Part shown: one piece after another, positions 16,360 through 23,208 of the stretch
Layout: every line of letters starts with the position of its first letter
Numbering within the stretch: the stretch's first letter is position 1
Origin: Lachnoclostridium sp. An131
GTDB taxonomy: Bacteria > Bacillota > Clostridia > Lachnospirales > Lachnospiraceae
DNA: 64,000 nt
Assembly (NCBI RefSeq): GCF_002160825.1
Contig: NZ_NFLI01000012.1
Span: 62,001 to 126,000 of the forward strand
Direction of reading: 5' to 3'
The notes under the pieces: generated by a model
What the model saw: the letters and a program-made list of their open reading frames with translations, nothing else
Databases searched by the model: none
Told to the model about the DNA's origin: nothing
Program-made: the position numbers and the translations under genes

Positions 16360-17321
16360 AGTCCGCTCCACCTCCTGCCTTCCGCTTTTGCCAGAGCCTC
16401 CGGCCCATCGAAGGCGGACAGCCGGAGCTTCTTGGTCTGCTCCATGATATGCTCCATGGAAAGAAGGTTCAGTGTATCCTCATACTGCGCCATTTTGGCC
16501 CGGGCCATTTCGTCCTCCTCCGTCGGCGTATAAATGAAATCACAGCGCTCCAGAAGCTCAAACAGGCCGTTGACCATACCGCTCAAATCAAGGATCAGCA
16601 CCTCGTAACGGCTTTCCCGCTCAAGCGCCTCCAGAAGGGCCTCCCAATCCTCCAGGCTGATATGGCGCAGCTCTACGGGAGAGCGCAAAGGTGGAATATA
16701 GTCAAGCGCGCCCAGCTGCTGAATCACACTTTCCAGCTTGCAGGCAAACGCCTTCTTTCCCTGCTTTAGAAAATACATCAGCTCCGACAGTGTCCACCCG
16801 TCCCCATACGGATACAGAGCGGCAAACCCCGAATATTCCTCCATATTCAAATACAGTGTCCTTCTGCTCTTCGCCACCTCCTTCCCGAGGGCCAGCGCAA
16901 AGCCTGTCTTCCCGGTCCGCCCAACCGGCGAATAGATGCCGATTTTTTCCATCTGCGCTGTCCGTAAGGTTCTGCCAAGCGCCCTGGGAGCCTCCTCCGC
17001 GTACAGCTCCATCGCCTGACGGAGAATCTGCGTACAGGACTGATATTTATAGATTGCCGGATACCCTTCCTCCTTCCTGTATTCCTCTTCCGACAAAAGA
17101 ATCACCTTTCCAAAGCCGCTGCTTTCGGAAAGCTGCGGCAGGCACTCCTCCGACAGGAGAAGAATATCGATCGGATGCTCCTTCGTATAAGCCATAAGCT
17201 CACTGCAGTCTGTAAACCCATGGACAGAAAACAACGGATCCCTCCGCGAATTTGCAAACGCCGCAAATTTCTCCGCATACCCCCGCTCTCTGCCGCATAC
17301 CGCTATCTGTCTTCCCTTCAC
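16356..17321 (-). CDS. CpaE/TadZ-like ATPase
   Basis: 321 residues. An N-terminal receiver-like fold (IDILLLSEECLP; KVILLSEEEY) is followed by a MinD/ParA-type ATPase domain with the deviant Walker A SPVGRTGKTGFALAL. Later come VLILDLSGMVN and a hydrophobic FIYTPTEEDE strand. TadZ/CpaE proteins position the Tad apparatus at the membrane or pole. It starts with GTG and overlaps the preceding small ORF as GTGA. It is the first large gene of the pilus operon. Confidence 0.75.
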   Translation of the reverse strand: MKGRQIAVCGRERGYAEKFAAFANSRRDPLFSVHGFTDCSELMAYTKEHPIDILLLSEECLPQLSESSGFGKVILLSEEEYRKEEGYPAIYKYQSCTQILRQAMELYAEEAPRALGRTLRTAQMEKIGIYSPVGRTGKTGFALALGKEVAKSRRTLYLNMEEYSGFAALYPYGDGWTLSELMYFLKQGKKAFACKLESVIQQLGALDYIPPLRSPVELRHISLEDWEALLEALERESRYEVLILDLSGMVNGLFELLERCDFIYTPTEEDEMARAKMAQYEDTLNLLSMEHIMEQTKKLRLSAFDGPEALAKAEGRRWSGL

Positions 17322-17452
17322 CCAAGGACTCCCATACAGGTATACAGCAGCATTGCAGCTACAAGGCTTACCGACAGCTCAATCCCAAGAAGGCTCCCCG
17401 CCAAAAGCAGAAATTTCGCATTTCTTTTGTAAAACCGGGTAAAAGAAATCAA
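17318..17452 (-). CDS. Small membrane protein at the head of the Tad operon
   Basis: A 44-residue ORF with a basic start (TRFYKRNAKF) and one long hydrophobic helix (LLLAGSLLGIELSVSLVAAM). TTG at 17452 follows an excellent ribosome site (AAGGAGGAGGG, five bases). The stop overlaps the CpaE-like GTG by 4 bases. The site and coupling argue that it is translated. No family is recognised. The frame is open further upstream but without a ribosome site. Confidence 0.5.
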   Translation of the reverse strand: MISFTRFYKRNAKFLLLAGSLLGIELSVSLVAAMLLYTCMGVLG

Positions 17453-17577
17453 TAAAACCCTCCTCCTTCCATTTCGTTTCCAAACAGGAATTGTGGTTTG
17501 AATCAAACCAGAGACACAGGCTGCGCCGCTTCCGGCATCAGCCAGATATAAGAAATTTCTTGATCGATCGTAGGTAG

Positions 17578-17606
17578 AGTATAGCCTTTATTTCCAAATT
17601 TGTCCA
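17578..17606 (-). promoter_or_regulatory. Probable Tad operon promoter
   Basis: Minus strand: -35 TGGACA (17606-17601), 17 bases, -10 TATACT (17583-17578). The leader of about 120 nt down to the small ORF contains short palindromes (GATCGATC, AAGAAATTTCTT) and a GGTTT/AAACC hairpin. I cannot assign it to a known riboswitch class. Confidence 0.55.
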
Positions 17607-17617
17607 TTGTAAAAAAT

Positions 17618-17809
17618 TCACAAAATTCCAAACGCCGCAATCCCGTAAAGCAGGCCGAGCCCGCTGATTCCAAGGCTTCCGACTGTCAAAAGGGTCAACA
17701 CGTTAAGCCCCACAAAAACAGAAATGTTCTGGGAGATCAGGATTGCATTGATGATCTGGATTCCAATTGCGCCAAACACCATACGAAGCAGAAAATTTAA
17801 TACTTTCAT
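17618..17809 (-). CDS. BofA-like membrane protein (pro-sigma-K processing inhibitor family)
   Basis: 63 residues with two hydrophobic segments and the family ending GLNVLTLLTVGSLGISGLGLLYGI. In Bacillus, BofA together with SpoIVFA holds the SpoIVFB protease inactive until late engulfment. It sits back to back with a yaaL-like gene; in Bacillus the order recR-yaaL-bofA is collinear. It is a little short for the family (about 85), but the C-terminal signature is clear. Confidence 0.75.
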   Translation of the reverse strand: MKVLNFLLRMVFGAIGIQIINAILISQNISVFVGLNVLTLLTVGSLGISGLGLLYGIAAFGIL

Positions 17810-17943
17810 GATATTGTCCTGCTTTTTTTATTATTTATATTGTCCATTCATCCAATATATTCTATTTTTTAGTATAAATCCCAATCCCGCGGCCTATACT
17901 CATATTGTAGCAAACCAGATTTACAGAAAACGGGGGTTGCAGC

Positions 17944-18189
17944 ATGGCCATTTTTAAGAAAGAACAGACGCAGAAGCCGGCCGGGGAAGCCTCATCCTTC
18001 ACCCGCCGCCAGCTTCTGGAAGACCTTTATCTTACGAAAAACGCTCTGGACACCGCCTACGCAAACTTCGAGGCGGTCGTGGATCCGGATCTGATCGACT
18101 GCTATACCTATGAGATTTATTCTGTACAGAAGCGCTATAAGTTTCTGCTGGAGCAGGCAAAACAGATGGATCTGCAGACATTTTTCTAG
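17944..18189 (+). CDS. YaaL-like DUF2508 protein
   Basis: 81 residues. Matches DUF2508/YaaL in pattern: LLEDLYLTKNALDTAYANFEAVVDPDLIDCYTYEI, then QKRYKFLLEQ. The function is unknown; the genes travel with recR and bofA in spore formers. The start follows GGGGG. Here it is divergent from bofA, with recR not in the window. Confidence 0.8.
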   Translation: MAIFKKEQTQKPAGEASSFTRRQLLEDLYLTKNALDTAYANFEAVVDPDLIDCYTYEIYSVQKRYKFLLEQAKQMDLQTFF

Positions 18190-18344
18190 GGCGCGGGAAA
18201 CCGCAGCAGTTATCTGTCCCTTAACTTTACGGATATACATTGTCTTTTCCGGCGGGGATCCCTTTGGCTCCCCGTCCTTTCTGCCTGTCAGCTCTTCATG
18301 CTTTTAAGCGGTGTTACCAGGGCATTTCCCCTGCCATCCATCAA

Positions 18345-18396
18345 AATATCCCCATCCAGGCCTGTGCTGTAAGCTGCAAATCTGAATGGGGATATT
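18345..18396 (-). terminator. Long-loop inverted repeat after metG
   Basis: AATATCCCCAT (18345-18355) pairs perfectly with ATGGGGATATT (18386-18396). On the minus strand the stem is followed by TTGATGG with an internal T-run. It is 22 bases past the metG stop and probably its terminator. Another stem (GGGGA...TCCCC, about 18255-18276) lies between here and yaaL. Confidence 0.5.
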
Positions 18397-18418
18397 CTAT
18401 TCATCTTCTGATTCTGTT

Positions 18419-20425
18419 CTAGCAGATCTCTGCTCCCGCAGGCATATCCTTATCCGGCGTCATCAGTGCCAGATTGCCGTCCGCGTCCTCGGCGCAGAGC
18501 AGCATTCCCTCAGAGAGAACTCCAGCCAGCTTGGCAGGCTTTAAGTTTACCACAACCATTACCTTCTTGCCGACCATCTCCTCCGGCGTATAATGCGCCT
18601 TGATACCGGAGACAATCTGCTTTACCTGGCTGCCGATACGCACCTGAGAGCACAGAAGCTTCTTGGACTTCTTCACCGCCTCGCAGACAATGATCTCACC
18701 CACCTGGAACTGCAGCTTGGCGAAATCATCATAGGTAATTTCTGCTTTCGGCTCAATATCAATGACTGCCTTTTCGCTGTCCGCTCCGGCGTCTGCAGAA
18801 GCGCCCTCACCTTCCGCGCTGTCTGCTGCAGTACCTGCTGCCTCTGCCGCAGCCGCTCTCTTCGCCTCTACCTTTTCCAGCACCTCATTGACGTCGAGAC
18901 GGGCAAACAGAATCTCCGGCTTATCTGTCACCTTCGTTCCTGACTGGTACAGTCCAAACATATTCATTACCTCAAGGGAACGCTTCTTTGCACCCAGCTG
19001 AGACAGAATCTTTGCGGAAGTCTCCGGCATGAACGGCTCAAGCAGGCTGGCTCCGATGCTGATGCTTTCCACCAGATTATAAAGCACGGTCGCCAGACGG
19101 TCCTTCTTGCTCTCATCCTTTGCCAGAGCCCAGGGCATTGTCTCATCAATGTATTTGTTGCAGCGCTTGAACAGGGCAAAGATCTCGGTGATCGCATCTG
19201 CCACGCGCAGCTCATCCATTTTGTCAGAAGCCTTCTGAGCTGCAGCGACTGCCGTTTCACGAAGCTCTCTGTCCACCGGCTCGATCACGCCGGTATTATT
19301 TACGACACCGTCAAAATACTTGTTTGACATGGAAATCGTACGGTTTACCAGATTTCCCAGGGTGTTGGCCAGCTCGGAATTGATGCGCTCCACCATCAGC
19401 TCCCAGGTAATCACTCCGTCATTGTCAAAGGGCATCTCATGCAGCACAAAGAAACGCACCGCATCCACACCGAACATCTCTACCAGATCGTCCGCGTAAA
19501 GTACATTGCCCTTGGACTTGCTCATCTTGCCGTCGCCCTGCAGCAGCCACGGATGACCGAACACCTGCTTCGGCAGCGGAAGATCGAGCGCCATCAGGAA
19601 AATCGGCCAGTAAATGGTATGGAAACGGATGATATCCTTTCCAATCAGGTGCAGGTCTGCCGGCCAGTTCTTCTTGAACAGATCGCTGGATTCCCCGTCG
19701 CACTCATACCCGATTCCGGTGATGTAGTTTGTCAGCGCGTCCAGCCACACATAAACCACATGCTTCGGATCGAAGTCTACCGGAATTCCCCATTTAAAGG
19801 AGGTACGGGATACACAGAGATCCTGCAGGCCCGGAAGCAGGAAATTGTTCATCATCTCATTTTTCCGGGATACCGGCTGAATAAATTCCGGATGCTTATT
19901 GATATGGTCAATCAGGCGATCCGCATATTTGCTCATACGGAAGAAATACGCCTCTTCCTTCGCCGGCTGCACCTCGCGGCCGCAGTCCGGACACTTGCCG
20001 TCCACCAGCTGGGACGGAGTCCAGAAGGATTCGCAGGGCGTACAATACAGCCCCTCATAGGATCCCTTGTAAATATCGCCCTGGTCATAGAGCTTCTTGA
20101 AAATCTTCTGCACCTGCTTCTCATGGTAATCATCCGTCGTGCGGATAAACTTATCATAGGAGGTATTCATCAGATCCCAGATCCGCTTGATTTCGCCGGC
20201 TACATGATCCACAAATTCCTTGGGCGTAATGCCTGCTTCCTGAGCCTTCAGCTCAATCTTCTGTCCGTGCTCGTCGGTTCCTGTCTGGAAGAACACATCA
20301 TATCCCTGCATTCTCCGGAAACGCGCAATCGCGTCCGCCAGCACAATCTCATAAGTGTTTCCAATATGCGGCTTGCCGGAGGTATAGGCGATCGCCGTCG
20401 TCATATAAAATTTCTTTTTCTCCAT
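18419..20425 (-). CDS. metG: Methionyl-tRNA synthetase
   Basis: A 668-residue class I synthetase charging tRNA-Met. The N-terminal HIGH-like motif is in SGKPHIGNTYE, and the zinc knuckle has CTPCESFW and CPDCGREV. KMSKSKGNV is the KMSKS loop. An anticodon-binding helical domain follows. A C-terminal EMAP/OB tRNA-binding domain (about 560-668) is joined by a low-complexity Ala/Glu linker (EAAGTAADSAEGEGASA). ATG at 20425 is chosen; nine upstream in-frame codons lack conservation. Expression is under a T-box leader. Confidence 0.95.
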   Translation of the reverse strand: MEKKKFYMTTAIAYTSGKPHIGNTYEIVLADAIARFRRMQGYDVFFQTGTDEHGQKIELKAQEAGITPKEFVDHVAGEIKRIWDLMNTSYDKFIRTTDDYHEKQVQKIFKKLYDQGDIYKGSYEGLYCTPCESFWTPSQLVDGKCPDCGREVQPAKEEAYFFRMSKYADRLIDHINKHPEFIQPVSRKNEMMNNFLLPGLQDLCVSRTSFKWGIPVDFDPKHVVYVWLDALTNYITGIGYECDGESSDLFKKNWPADLHLIGKDIIRFHTIYWPIFLMALDLPLPKQVFGHPWLLQGDGKMSKSKGNVLYADDLVEMFGVDAVRFFVLHEMPFDNDGVITWELMVERINSELANTLGNLVNRTISMSNKYFDGVVNNTGVIEPVDRELRETAVAAAQKASDKMDELRVADAITEIFALFKRCNKYIDETMPWALAKDESKKDRLATVLYNLVESISIGASLLEPFMPETSAKILSQLGAKKRSLEVMNMFGLYQSGTKVTDKPEILFARLDVNEVLEKVEAKRAAAAEAAGTAADSAEGEGASADAGADSEKAVIDIEPKAEITYDDFAKLQFQVGEIIVCEAVKKSKKLLCSQVRIGSQVKQIVSGIKAHYTPEEMVGKKVMVVVNLKPAKLAGVLSEGMLLCAEDADGNLALMTPDKDMPAGAEIC

Positions 20426-20503
20426 CCTTGCTTCCCTCTCTTTTCTCTTCAAACTGCGAATAAATACTGCAACAAAATTCCGTCTACGGGCTTCTCCTGT
20501 GAT

Positions 20504-20860
20504 ACAAAAAACCCGCCTTCTCTGTTTCCAAAGAAGACGGGATATTCCCGTGTTACCACTTCCATTCGCCTGCCCCTCACGGGAACCGGCCTCTGCGGGT
20601 ACGGAACGCCAGGAGCTGCACCGCCGTCAAAATCCTGCCTGCTGCCCGGCGCTGCCGCCGGTGTCTGCTGCGTCTTTCCTGCATCCTTATACCCTTCCGC
20701 TGTAACAGGCGGCCCTGTCACGTCTTATCGCAGAATTTTTATGTCCTGCGTTCATCCGTGCCGCTCAGAAACCATCTTCAGCTGCTTTGCCTTCATCCCT
20801 CTCAGCGTTCGGGAATTCTCTGTAAAAAGCGCATTCAGCTTACTCTTTTCTTCATAGCGT
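20504..20860 (-). promoter_or_regulatory. T-box riboswitch (methionine) of metG
   Basis: On the minus strand, Stem I begins near 20853 (GAAAAGAGTAAG, AGAGA). The candidate specifier AUG is at 20775-20773 in CTGAAGATGGTTTC. The T-box bulge region AAGTGGTAACACGGG is at about 20561-20547. The terminator stem CCCGTCTTCT / AGAAGGCGGG (20541-20512) is followed by six T. Uncharged tRNA-Met would pair with the specifier and the T-box to block termination and allow metG expression. Confidence 0.82.
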
Positions 20861-20892
20861 TTGCAGTAAATATGCGGTTTTTCATATAAATG

Positions 20893-20921
20893 AGCGTAAC
20901 ACGCGAGGGTAGCTTTGTCAA
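20893..20921 (-). promoter_or_regulatory. metG promoter
   Basis: Minus strand: TTGACA (20921-20916), 17 bases, TACGCT (20898-20893), about 30 bases before Stem I of the T-box. Confidence 0.65.
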
Positions 20922-20948
20922 GCCGTTTTCTGTTTCAGAGTTGCTCCT

Positions 20949-21863
20949 TTACTTCTCTGCTTTCGCATATTTTTCAAAATACTGTTCTGCCTGTTCCGGC
21001 GTTAGTGAAAATCTGCGTTCCAGCTTGGAAAGAATCCTCTCCCTGGACACCTTTTCTTCCAGATTGTCCAGAATAAATACACAGATTCCTTCCTCCACTC
21101 CTTCTTCCCGGGATTGTTTCCGCAGATATTCTCTCTCCGCCCTCTCGTCATACTCTGTCAGCAGCATCTTACGCACCTCCATTTTACTTTTACTCAGAAT
21201 ATCCGATAATATTCCTCGTTCCATGCAGGCATTGATTCCCTGTTCCACAGCGTCCTCCAGCACCATCCCCGCTCTCAGGTTGCGGCGGATCTCTTCTATG
21301 AACTCAGAATAATCCTTAAGCCTGCGGCAGCGCTCCATGATTGCCTGATTATGTCCGTAATTGATATTCAGTACAACAGCCCTGCACTCCAGACTGGGAA
21401 CTTCTCCCTCTACTCCCTTAAATGAGTCTGACAGCAGAAGCTGCGTTTGATCAGGTTCCTCTTTCGTACCATTGTAGAATACCACATACCTGGGAAACGG
21501 CAGCGGCAGCCTTCTCCCCGTTCCGGTCAGACGGTATCCGTTTTCCTCCAGATACCGCTGGTACAGCTCCGCAAAATACAGAAGTCCCCGCAGGGGCATA
21601 TTTTCATTCCATGTACTCTGATGCTCATACAGACTCATGGACGTATCCAGAAGAAAAGACATATCATTTTTCATCCCCAGATAAAGCACGTCCTCCAGCG
21701 TATTGACTTCCAGTTCTTCTGCATCGTGATAATCTGTTCCGTTTATCGCATTGTAAAGCTCCAGCAAATCCTTTTTGTCACGAAAGACAAAGCGAAACAG
21801 CCTGTCCTTGTATTTGCGGTTTATCTTCTGTGCCGTTTTGATTTTGTACCGCTTATCTGACAC
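20949..21863 (-). CDS. Rpn-like PD-(D/E)XK nuclease/transposase-family protein
   Basis: About 304 residues. The N-terminal half has the recombination-promoting nuclease layout: YKDRLFRFVFRDKKDLLELYNAI, DVLYLGMKNDMSFLLD and the core MSLYEHQST (E-x-Q in place of E-x-K). FPRYVVFYNGT follows. The C-terminal part is a charged helical region (KSKMEVRKMLLTEYDERAEREY). Such proteins are abundant in Lachnospiraceae and nick or cleave DNA. GTG at 21863 has AGGAG 11 bases upstream; an ATG at 21884 lies inside the predicted -10. No transposon ends were found. Confidence 0.65.
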   Translation of the reverse strand: MSDKRYKIKTAQKINRKYKDRLFRFVFRDKKDLLELYNAINGTDYHDAEELEVNTLEDVLYLGMKNDMSFLLDTSMSLYEHQSTWNENMPLRGLLYFAELYQRYLEENGYRLTGTGRRLPLPFPRYVVFYNGTKEEPDQTQLLLSDSFKGVEGEVPSLECRAVVLNINYGHNQAIMERCRRLKDYSEFIEEIRRNLRAGMVLEDAVEQGINACMERGILSDILSKSKMEVRKMLLTEYDERAEREYLRKQSREEGVEEGICVFILDNLEEKVSRERILSKLERRFSLTPEQAEQYFEKYAKAEK

Positions 21864-21882
21864 CCGGTTGGTTTCTCCTTTC

Positions 21883-21911
21883 ATTATACGTTTTCCGTAA
21901 CCGTCCTGCAA
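21883..21911 (-). promoter_or_regulatory. Predicted promoter at the 5' end of the Rpn-like gene
   Basis: Minus strand: TTGCAG (21911-21906), 17 bases, TATAAT (21888-21883). The predicted start site (about 21876) would fall in or next to the ribosome site, giving an almost leaderless message. Confidence 0.5.
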
Positions 21912-22145
21912 GATCAGAAAACAGCAGTCATAGGCATCAGCTCCTTATTTTTTACTTCCATTTTGGGAATCAGAAAACAGAACTGTTTTCCTGTTCAGAT
22001 AGAAAATTTACGATATAAGAATAGCACAGGCAAAAAGCGTGCGCAAGATTTCCTTCAAAAATATATTGTAAATATTTTTCATGCGCCACGGCAAGGTGCA
22101 GGCCCATGTCAAACGCCCGAGAGCAGTTATACTGTGCAGAGAAGC

Positions 22146-22313
22146 CGGCAGCGGACCCTGATTTCCAGCGCAGGAGATATCACGTTCACACATACTCTGT
22201 ATAAGGATAAAAATGGAAAGCCCCGGTGTCTGCTGGATGAACGGATCCGGCTTCCGGACCGGGAAAGGTTCACCCCTGCTGCAGAAGCAAAAGTGTTAAA
22301 TGAGGCAGAAGGA
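22146..22313 (+). pseudogene. Remnant of an ISLre2-family (UPF0236) transposase
   Basis: Translation gives RQRTLISSAGDITFTHTLY, then GKPRCLLDERIRL and TPAAEAKVLNEAE. This reproduces the N-terminal region of ISLre2/UPF0236 transposases (the strand TSFGxVxFxRTYY, LLDE and the following helix). The usual product is over 400 residues. Here only about 55 are recognisable, and the frame is lost soon afterwards. No inverted repeats were seen. It marks past insertion in this patch. Confidence 0.6.
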
Positions 22314-22554
22314 TGGAGAAGAGCAGGGACGTTTTATGGGAAGGCCTATCTTTTTGAAGGGAAAAAAGAAGCTGCCGACACGGATCAAAAACCATTACGC
22401 CGGAAGTGAGCGGGCCGTGGAAGAATATAAACTTCAAAAAACGAACTTTCAGCTGTATGATTGAGAAAATGAATCTGGAACCATTTTGCTTTAGGAACAA
22501 TCTCTTTCACGTCAACTGACAATTTGTTTACTTCATCATCTCATAGAAAGGACA
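22314..22554. other. Non-coding debris between the transposase remnant and a small orphan gene
   Basis: Short open frames continue (for example one reading KKLPTRIKNHYAGSERAVEE) but none has a ribosome site or a recognised family. I see nothing functional here. Confidence 0.4.
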
Positions 22555-22583
22555 TTGATATTCAGTCATATAAATGGTAAAAT
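22555..22583 (+). promoter_or_regulatory. Promoter of the small orphan gene
   Basis: TTGATA (22555-22560), 17 bases, TAAAAT (22578-22583), about 30 bases before the ATG. Confidence 0.5.
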
Positions 22584-22614
22584 ACAACTATAAAAATGAA
22601 GGGTGGTTTTAGCT

Positions 22615-22854
22615 ATGGCATGGGATGGACGTTATGAAACTTCGCATTATAACACAGCAGATTTGGTTGAAGATTTACTGAATTACATTGATTATGGCAT
22701 TGTCAGTGCAAAAGAATTGCCAGGTGGTGGAGTAGAGGTCATGGAAGAACGTCCAGATGGAACAACACGCCTTAATGTATACTTCCCTAAAGATAATGGA
22801 AAACACAGTCATCATTGGGTAGATTCGAATGGAAAAGTCTATCATAGAAAATAA
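22615..22854 (+). CDS. Small uncharacterised protein
   Basis: 79 residues (MAWDGRYETSHYNTADLVED...), with a Gly/Glu-rich middle (PGGGVEVMEERPDG) and a His-containing end (KHSHHWVDSNGKVYHRK). The ATG at 22615 follows AGGGTGG. Base composition is visibly more A+T-rich than the surrounding genes, suggesting acquisition. It has its own promoter and terminator, so it is a one-gene unit. No family is recognised. Confidence 0.6.
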   Translation: MAWDGRYETSHYNTADLVEDLLNYIDYGIVSAKELPGGGVEVMEERPDGTTRLNVYFPKDNGKHSHHWVDSNGKVYHRK

Positions 22855-22863
22855 ATAATAACC

Positions 22864-22903
22864 GGGCGCAGACAGCCACAAAAGACTGCCTGCGCCCTTC
22901 TTG
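22864..22903 (+). terminator. Terminator of the small orphan gene
   Basis: GGGCGCAGACAG (22864-22875) pairs with CTGCCTGCGCCC (22886-22897) apart from one mismatch, and is followed by TTCTTG. Confidence 0.65.
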
Positions 22904-22946
22904 TGTAGATGCGATTTTGGTATCTGTTACAGTGTGGAACACCATT

Positions 22947-23165
22947 TTAAGGGGATAAGGTATAAAGCCCTCTCTGGAAAAAACAGCTGTCAGAGCCGCA
23001 CTCGGTATACCTCTTCCTGGCCTCGGTCTGGTAAAGCTCCGCATATTCCCTTTCCGCCAACGCGCCCCCTTTGGAAAGGGTGCGCTTTTCAAGCTCCCGC
23101 ATTTCCGTGTCCATGTAAGGCAGCGCGGCGTTTATGTTCCCTAAGCTGCTCACGGCTCCCCTCAT
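22947..23165 (-). CDS. Possible small helical protein
   Basis: A 72-residue frame (SSLGNINAALPYMDTEMRELEKRTLSK, then EREYAELYQTEARKRY) just after the ABC permease gene on the same strand. The first part looks like a genuine amphipathic helical protein, while the last dozen residues (GSDSCFFQRGLYTLSP) look like read-through. It may be the truncated N-terminus of a mobile-element gene. The start is uncertain (ATG 23165, or the GTG four codons later after GAGGGGAG). Confidence 0.3.
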   Translation of the reverse strand: MRGAVSSLGNINAALPYMDTEMRELEKRTLSKGGALAEREYAELYQTEARKRYTECGSDSCFFQRGLYTLSP

Positions 23166-23208
23166 GGTAACTGCTCAAAAGGTTCCTTTCTTCCACCCGG
23201 AAATCTAA

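Noticed and set aside
17453-17578. c-di-GMP or other known riboswitch in the Tad leader
   Set aside because: The stems are there, but I cannot find the conserved core of any class I know.
19439-20857. Long plus-strand open frame opposite metG and its T-box
   Set aside because: Mirror frame of metG; it also runs through the T-box structure and has no ribosome site.
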